A stretch of 64,000 nt of DNA from Pyrrhosoma nymphula (lineage: Eukaryota > Arthropoda > Insecta > Odonata > Coenagrionidae), in the NCBI GenBank assembly GCA_963573305.1, contig OY754331.1:68065275-68129274 (forward strand). Reading direction: 5' to 3'. A model generated the notes under the pieces. That model had not been told where the DNA came from. It saw only the letters and a program-made list of their open reading frames with translations, and ran no database searches. Both the position numbers and the translations under genes were made by a program. Shown here in pieces: positions 39,901-48,900 of this stretch. How positions within the stretch are numbered: position 1 is the stretch's first letter; the number at the start of each line of letters is the position of its first letter.

Positions 39901-42900
39901 CAATCAACATGGACAACCTAAGAAGACATCCCAGAAAAAAATCAATCTTCACCATCATACCATCACCATCATCATATGCACCATTTAAGCCTTCACCATG
40001 AAAAAAAAAATTTTGATTATTTTTCATACTCCAGACTCACAGCAAAAAAATCTAGTTTTATTTGCCTAAATATCTTCCAAACTTATGATCTCTATGTTAC
40101 TTTGCCGTTTTCTGCAGCGATTTGATGATTCCAGCATTTCTGAGTTTCTGTCCACATATGTTGTTTAAAATTGATAACAGTTTCACCAGTTATTCTGCTG
40201 ATGTCCTCAGGCCAGGGATTCCTTGGCTTACTTACTGCTGCCTTCCAGGGGGGTTATTACAGAACTCGCGACGTTAAATAAAGACGACGTTAAACACCGA
40301 CTGTCCTGGCCTGAATATATCTACCCTAGCGATTACGGAACTCAAGGTAGAAGTGTTGAAGAGGGTCGTTATGCCCATAAAGACAGTGTTATGACAAATT
40401 CTTCGCTCAAGTCTGTGCAACTCTCTCGGAATATGTATTGACCAATGAAATGCTTGACGTTCCTGTGTGGAACAGTGGACCAAATGCATGAGCGAGAGAA
40501 AGTAAACAAGAAAAAAATGAGTATCGTTTAGCGACGATCCTCGCCAGGAATGTAAACAAACATTCTTGATTTTAATGATGAAGGTTGATTATGTTATTAA
40601 GTCATTATTTCCTGAAAGAAGTTTTGAATTATCTTTATTATTACGTAATCGCATCTTTAGTGAGTTACACTGATGGAAATAAAGAGTGAGAAAACCGTTC
40701 CGGGTGTATGCTTCGTGCAGTCGAAAAATAAAGAGTATTCTTTCGACTAATGTGCAGAAAGAATGAGTTTACACAATGTGCATAGGGTTTGTTTTTAAAA
40801 CGGTGCAAAGTGTGTGTGGGACTGGTGAATTTATGTGCATTTGCGTGATAATCGTGCGCGAAAACGATCGAAGAGTGTCTAAAAGTTATTAGACGTACTG
40901 TTTGCAAAAGTGTCTTTAGATTGTCACTGTACAGAAAATAGTGTAAAGAGCATATTAAGCGTTTAAGGAGTAAGCACTAACAGTTTTTATATTTCTAGAA
41001 CGTGTAATTATCTGTCCGGAGAGTTTACATTTGAGGAATGTGGGTTTGAAAGTGACAGTGACACGTATTTTTTTAAAACTATAAACGTACATCTTTCAGG
41101 GGTGACATGAGCGGCAGGGATAATTACACTATAGAATACGATGACATATCTGTATTTGCCTTTTCGTATAATCTTCTATTGCATGAAATACGAGCAGTAT
41201 CAAACAAATCTATACTAACTACGCAGCAAACAGCTGGACCAAAGATCAGCTGTTTGCTGCCCTTTCAGAAATGCTCCCGGTTGAACTTGTTCGTGGCTTT
41301 GAAACTCGGAAATATTTGGTTTGTTTTTAAAACGTTAAAAAGTGTGTATGAGACTGATTTATCAATGTGCATTTCTGTGAGAATCGTGCGCGAAAACGAA
41401 CGAAGAGTGTCTTAAAGTTGCTGCCTTCAAAGGTGTCTTTTGATTGACACCGCACAGAAAATTGTGAAAAGAGCATTTCAAGCGTTTAGGAAGTATGCAT
41501 AAACAGTTTTTATATTTCTTGAACGTGTAATTAACTCCCCAGAGAGTTTAAAATTGAGGAATGTGGGTTTGAAAAAGTGACAGTGACGCGTATTTGAAAT
41601 GAGAAACTATAAACGCAAATCTTTCCGGGGTGACATGAGCGGCAGGGATAATTACACTCTAGAATACGATGACATATCTGCATTTGCCTCTTCGTATAAC
41701 CTTCTATTGCATGAAATACGAGTAGTATCAATCAAATCTACAGTAACTTGTATGCCAAAGCTCAGCGCTGACGGCTAGCCGTATGCTGCACCGTCAGAAA
41801 TGCTCCCGGACTCAGCAATTCAATAGCTTTGAAACTCGGAAATATTTTTAAAACATTTAGCAAATCACCTAATTGTAAAATCATACTTTTTGTCATATTA
41901 TTCTTCGCATAGCCTTTGATTATTAACGTTAATATACTTCGTGAGTCCTCAGAATTGAACCGTCATCAGATGTACTCCCGAGTCTCGACATTGCATTTCA
42001 ATTTGAAACTCGGAAATGTTTTAAAAACATTTCGCAACTCTTCTAAGTGTGAACGCTTGTTACTTTTAATGTTGTTCTTCACATAGGCTTTGATAATTAT
42101 TATATATCTCGCGAGTTTGCAGAGTTAACTTTTGCGCAAATACGCCATCTTGGGTCTTTATCTTCATAAGGACCCCTCTTGAGCTGTCTTTATTTTGGGT
42201 CGTTATGATAAAGACTTTTCACTCCATAAAGACGGCCTTATGAGTTCCGTAATCGCTCAAGTCGGTATGATCACTGGGGGTAGTTATGATAAAGACTTTC
42301 ACCCCATAACGCCGTCCTTATGAGTTACGTAATAACCCCCCTGGGACTTACTGCTGCCTTTTTTCAACAACATTCATGGACAAACATTCAGAAAAACTGG
42401 AATTACGGCCTTTAGTTCCAAAACTAATTTGGCTAGAATTTTGCAGTCAACTCTTAGACACACTCACGAATTTTTCAAAAAATTATACAAATTGTACACC
42501 AGTTTAAACACTTTGTTTAGCAAATAACATTCAATTCATATGCACTTTTGGTAAAGGGTCCATTTACTTAAGAAATTAATGCAAATGCATCACTGAAACA
42601 GGGTGCAGATGGATGGCCCATTCACAATCAAGAGCAAATCAGGCACCAATCCAACAGAGTAACAACCTAAAGCCACTTCAACCACGGAATTCCTACCCAA
42701 AATTGCATCATCCAGAACTCATGGCTTTAAAATGGGCAAAAGTAGGTAACATAGAATTTACTGAGCATCTACCTAAACTTTCACTTGCACACTTGGAGTG
42801 AGAGTCAATGTGTATGCGAGGATATATGTTTATGTCACTATTTCAAAAGTGACTATATATATGATTGATCTCACAGGCAGATACATATTACTTCATTCAA

Positions 42901-45900
42901 AAGTTGTTACTCACAATGATTCTAATTAATTTTCAATTTTCTAAAAAAAATCAATCTCTGGTTTAAGCAACTACATCTTGTACATTGGCTGTAAGTTAAT
43001 AAAACTACAGAAAGATACAATGCCATCTTCTAGGTTTGACAAATCATAAATTGCTCAATTATGCATAAGGTCGACCCAGAATTCCATGCCAGAAAAAACA
43101 ACAATCATGTGGAATACATGACTGTCATTATCATCACTTAAGGACTTGAATGCCATTATATCTAAGGCATTGTAAAGTCCATCGCCTTCAGATTTCAAAG
43201 TAAAATATTGCTTCTCAATGAATCAAGGATAATGCAAAGATAGGTACTTTCCTAATGAAGAGTTATACCTACACTTGTATGAATTTGTGCTTGGACATGA
43301 AAATCTTGGAGTGCCAAGCCAGTCATGCCACACTCATGTTGATGGAGTTTGACTCCAGTTCAAATAGATCATTTATATACATACACTGTAGGTACATTGA
43401 AAACTTGAATATTATGCATTAAAACTTAAATAGCTACTTGATACAACCGATGATGATGTGAGCATCTTTTAATAATGGAATTCATGATCAGCTCATGAAA
43501 AACTATGGTCAAATATATTGAAGACCACTGGTAGGAAACTTAAAGATTGTGGCAATATGGCTGGGAAAGATTCTCTGGTGATTTTAAGATGAATTGACGA
43601 TTTTGTTTTTTCTCACACTGATCTATCTTGTTGCAAGACAGTTTCATCAGATCCCAGACATCATCTACAGGAATAAAGAGTTATAATTTCCCCACTTTCT
43701 TAATTGGGAACTATTTAAAATTTATTATCATACCTTAAAATTTGAACAGAGACGATTTCACTGCGATTCAATAAAATTAATTAACAGATTAATTCCCTAA
43801 CAAACAGAAATCCTGGAGTTGACTTCAGGATTAATAATCCACATAGCAAAGTTTCACTATGAATCCCAGTATAATTGAACTCCTACCCAAGGTCAGTCCT
43901 AGATCTTACACCGGAATAGTGGCGACTACTACGGCCAGCCCTGGACCTCTTGACAATATTCATTACACTTTTAAGGACCAAGTATGTACCATGCATTATT
44001 TAAATACATACAAACCACTAAATTATAAGATCAATTGCCCTGACATATAGAAATATGTAAATTTTCATGCACCTATTTCTAGTTCACTGAAGCATAACTA
44101 AATACCTACATATTTGAAATGAAATGGCATGGAACAAAGTATGCTCAGGAAGGTTGGATAGACTATGCCATCAAGGCAGTCAATGCTTCATACAATATTT
44201 TCTTTGATATAACCATAAAGAAATACCTAAAGCATTACTTAGTATATAGCAGTATTTAAAATAGCATGCATATTATGATGCTAATGCATGCACCTATTCA
44301 TATTGAAAAAGCAAATGTGAAAGTCGTAGCCTGCTTATGTGTGTAATGAGATGCATAATTGCAGGTGCACATATTGAAAAACTTTGTCTCATATTTCTAC
44401 ATATATATGATATTCATACTCGAAGGATTAACTCGTATCATGACAATAATGATAATTGTAACTTCAAAAGAAGACACATTTGAGAGATACACAGATGGTG
44501 CACAGAAATAAAATAGTAAATGTTTTCAATAAATATGTCAACACGTAATTTCAAAAGAAGACATATGAGATATAGACAAACGGTACACAGAAATAAAATA
44601 CATAGTATGTAAATATGTCAACATGTAAGTAAACGGTAATGTGATCACACGAGCAGTTGTGCCTACACACAAGCTAATTTAACAAACGTCAAAACCTACC
44701 CTAGAACATGGGGAGCATGGCAGTCCATGTCAAGGCTATTTTAATCTTTCTCTCTCCAGTATTAATATTAATGCTAGTACATGCATTGACTGACTCTGAT
44801 GTAGTAATCCGTACCTTATTGACTTCCAGGCGCTAACTCCCGAAAACCGCAAGGAAGTCATTGAGATGTTTCTTCATGAGCATGCATCATATCATGGGCC
44901 TTTTTGCTCTTCATTTCACAGTTCATCAGAGGAGATACTAGCCAAGACTATGTTACCATATCAAATGACATCTGAAGTCCATATAGACTCCATTTTATCT
45001 CCTGTGGAGTCAAAATTAGAGTAAGACTGCCGATTACTCCTCTCTACAGGATAAAATCCATCTCTATGATGAGACTTTTTTTCTCTCTTGCAAAATAGAG
45101 ATAAGTAATAAATGAAATGCATCAAAATACAACCATATCATTGTGGGTCTTCAATCATAATAAACATATTTAATGAGGATAACAATTTAAGGATTTAACA
45201 TTTGAATCACTTTTAAGAGGATAATTAATGGACCCCAATGCAATACCCAAGGGGAATTTTTCAAACTTGCTTAAAGTTTGCAATCCATAGTAAATCATAA
45301 ATAAATACAAGCTTCCTGAAAAATGACCTCCTTCATTGCTCGAGAGTGCTACTTTGATAAATTAATGATCAAGCATTAATAATAGCCCCTTTAATCTTAA
45401 AAGTGGCCCTTGAATACACTCAAAATTACCTTTATAGTTAAAGTGACATTTCAACACACAACTACCACTTAAGATCATAAACATTAATACTCATAAGTAC
45501 TAAAGCAACTACTAATTGCTACTAAAAATGTTCAATTTTATAAGTATTATTTTTTGTTGCATCCCCTCCTTTAAGAATAGGTTCCCCTCTGTGAAATTTT
45601 TACCCTGTAGACTTAGCGGAGGACTTAAGCAAGGCACATGAGACATGCTAGCTAATGATATTGTATCCAAGGGCATCAACAATGCCTACGCCTGAAAATT
45701 GCATACGCCACCATTTAGCATCAATGCCTTTAGGAAAAACTTATTGCCCTGAATTCTGTCACACCTTTCTTTCAACAGGAAAGTCCAGACTCATAGGTAA
45801 AAGAAGAAATAAAGCACCTTGGTCACTAATAGAGCGATAGAGAGGCCAAATCCTCCATTGCACTGGAGGAAACTGAAGTTAGTTCCAGATGCTCCAATTG

Positions 45901-48900
45901 AAAGCTGCCACAAGGCCCATGCAATAACCATGTACTCCTTCCTGTTTTCTCCCCTCCATGGATTACATATTTCCTACGCTTGCCCACTCCACCTTGACTG
46001 AAACCACCTCCGTTTAGGTCCATTCAGTCCTAAATGAGACTTCAATAACCACCCTAAAATGAACTTTGGTCCAGTTTCATAATCTTTGGTTAATGTTAAA
46101 TACAGATGACGTAGCTTTTATGCTAACTAGTTATTTACTGAGAGAAGGGTTTTAGGATATTAAATGAGAATTAGTAAGTGATGTGAGAGCTATGAATGTG
46201 AAAAACTGTTTACATGCTGAGAAAGTACCTTACTGAAGTAACTAGTAATGCAGAATTAAATCAGAAAAATATTGCTGTAACTCGTACAGCAATAGGCCTT
46301 CTGTTTCATTTGTAATCAAAGCCTAAACTCAAGAATCCAGAATAAAAATCCGACAGTAGATTATAAATCTGGGCCGTAGACATCTTTCTCATTGCGCTTG
46401 ACTTCTCAAACCTGTAAAACTTTGCCTTTGATTCTGGAATGAAAGTTTCATGAATGGTTAGCAGCTGGCCCATGAACTGACGATTTTGTATATGATATGA
46501 TTGAACCAATTCAATAGTTATACAGGGTACACAAGAACTCTCTCTTGATCATCATCAGTTAATGCTGATGGTCTCCTTTACAAATAGTCTTCCAATAATT
46601 CATGGCCACTATTGTGTGTGTGAATAATACTCACTATTCAGACATGTTCCACTTATGCCAATTTCAACACTTCATATGTTTCTGCTGTGGATTTACCAAG
46701 TTTTAAATAGAAATAATACTGTTCATTTTGGTAACTTTTGGTGAAAAAGTGTCAATCATTTCCATACGCTTTCACTAAAATACAGCTGCTTGGAGACAAA
46801 AGCAGATGAAAAAAACTGAATCAAGGAGATTAATTATTCAGCTTTGAGAGTCTCTATACCACCTAGTATTGAAAGAAATTCCCATTGGCGCGTAGCTCAA
46901 TAATCCAAGAACTTTAGAATAGGCCCTATATTTGTATGTATCAGGCTGCATACTCATTCCACACTTGAGCTAGGAAAGAATTTCAAGAAGGATATTATTG
47001 GCAAGAAAATAGATCTACACCCATAATGATACATACATGGTTTAAAAAAATTACACTGATAATCCAATATCCTCGAACATCCATCTTTCAAACAAAGTAC
47101 AGGCAGATAAAAGGGCACTAGCTATCATGGAGAAAATCATATTTTTTCTAAAATAAAAACCCTTTGCGTATCCTTCACATGATATAGCAAACCAATTTAG
47201 TTTATTTCAGCCTACAGAGTCAAAGTCACCAATTCATCTGCGACTCAAAGACAATTAACCTATCTTCATACAGCACACTGTGAATAGAAGAATGCTGAAA
47301 CTAGTTCAAACAAATAATGCTCGCCAGTAGTAATCAAAACAAGAACCACACTGGTTTAAATTATCAGGGTTAATTTAATTGATATGCCCACTTAAGTCTA
47401 CACTGTTATTGTTGATATCTACAACGTGTTTGGCACTAGTTAAAAAAGTCTTTTACCACATGAGGATGTGTATTGACCTTGACCAGGGGGGCTGTGTTTG
47501 AACCATTTGAGAGTTCCATCAAGTAACTAAGGAGTCACGTGGTACATTCACGAAGGGTTCAAAATGTTGGTGAATGTATTTGAAGCAATCATCAAAATCT
47601 CCTGCCAATCCCTGCAATCAATAAATACATAAAAAGCTTTTTGCTGAAACTCACAGCAATTTTAAATTTCTCGATATGAGTCTTCACACACAAACAGCAT
47701 AAACAAGTAACCTGCAACTAGCTAGATGGTATGCAAAATGAAAATTTTAAAATCTTTAACAGCTTTAGATCAATCTGGCTAACAGTTTTACGGTTTATTA
47801 TTTTATGGCTATGACTGCTCTATTACACAAATAGAGGACTGAAGCTCATCCCTTAGTTCACTTGACATTATATCAGGTAAAAATTATGTGAATGTAATCA
47901 CAAGACAAAATTAAGAGTTTTAGAGTAAAAAATACCATTTTAAACTACCTTTAATCAAATACACCGAATCTTGTAAAAATAAAATCCTTTCATTGCTTTT
48001 AAACTGGATTTTTACCATCACTGGTTAAAGGTTAGGAGACAGATAAGTCAAGTGATTAAATTAAGGGGAGCAATAACTTCTTTGCCACATTAATGATAGC
48101 CTTTCTCACCTTCACCTATTTTTTAGGGCTACCAATGCAACGGATTGGTGCAAAGAAAATGAAGATGTACAAAAAGGTGATTCAAAAATAATTACAGCTT
48201 CCATTACGAAGCTTGATTCACGGATAGAAGAACCAGAGAGGGAGAATAGTCAGGAATCAGATAAAATTATGGATCCAATGGACCGACAAAGACACAAACA
48301 GCAGAGAAAGGATGAAGAGGACATTAGAGAATATAGCATACAGTCACTAGAAGGTGAAAAAGATTTTACATTGAACTGTGACACAATAGTCAAGCACGTG
48401 TGTAGTGAGACAGGGGCTACATTAAGAGTTAGAAATGCCAACAGCATGGAAGTGAGAAACAAAACGGAGGTGGAAAAAAACGACAAGACTGATGACTGGG
48501 AGGTAATTGTGGCTCCAATTTCAAGGATTGATTCTAGCATAGAAAATGTATTGTTAGGGAATGCTCAGCCATCAGAAGAAATTTTGGATGTATTGGACCT
48601 GAGAAGAGGCACAGGATCAGGTGAGGAGGGCGAAAATGAAGCACACAGCACGCTGCTACTTGCTGGCGAGGAAGACTTACAACTGAACAGTGACACAGAA
48701 GTCATGGAAGTATTTGGCGAAGCAGGTGCAGTAGTTTACACACGAAGAGTCACCGATGAAGAATGTGGCTTCATCAAAATGCTTCGCAGGAGTCCAGCTA
48801 GAATGCGCATCACTTTAGAGAGTGCAGCTGGTCGCCCAGAAACATTGGTGGTCGACAATAAGGAAATGGCACCATTCAAAAGTCTTCAAGAGGTAGTGGT

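Larger units (their letters stand above)
40786..41845 (+). repeat. Tandem pair of ~530-bp units inside the 2.1-kb element
   Basis: ggtttgtttttaaaacg starts unit 1 at 40786 and unit 2 at 41318. Shared blocks include gaatcgtgcgcgaaaacga, cagtttttatatttct, gaggaatgtgggtttgaaa, ggggtgacatgagcggcagg and agaaatgctcccgg. Identity appears high, about nine tenths by eye in the best parts. Confidence 0.92.
40245..42345. mobile_element. 2.1-kb element with TIRs, 15-bp flanking direct repeats and internal tandem units
   Basis: The termini CCAGGGGGGTTATTAC (40245-40260) and GTAATAACCCCCCTGG (42329-42344) are perfect 16-bp inverted repeats. ACTTACTGCTGCCTT flanks both sides (40230-40244 and 42346-42360). 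Subterminal GCGATTACGGAACTCA (40329-40344) recurs inverted at 42241-42256. Inside are two ~530-bp tandem units and a shorter 170-180-bp tandem pair. It encodes no recognisable transposase, so it is presumably non-autonomous. Superfamily unknown: 15 bp is longer than usual target duplications for TIR transposons. Confidence 0.9.
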
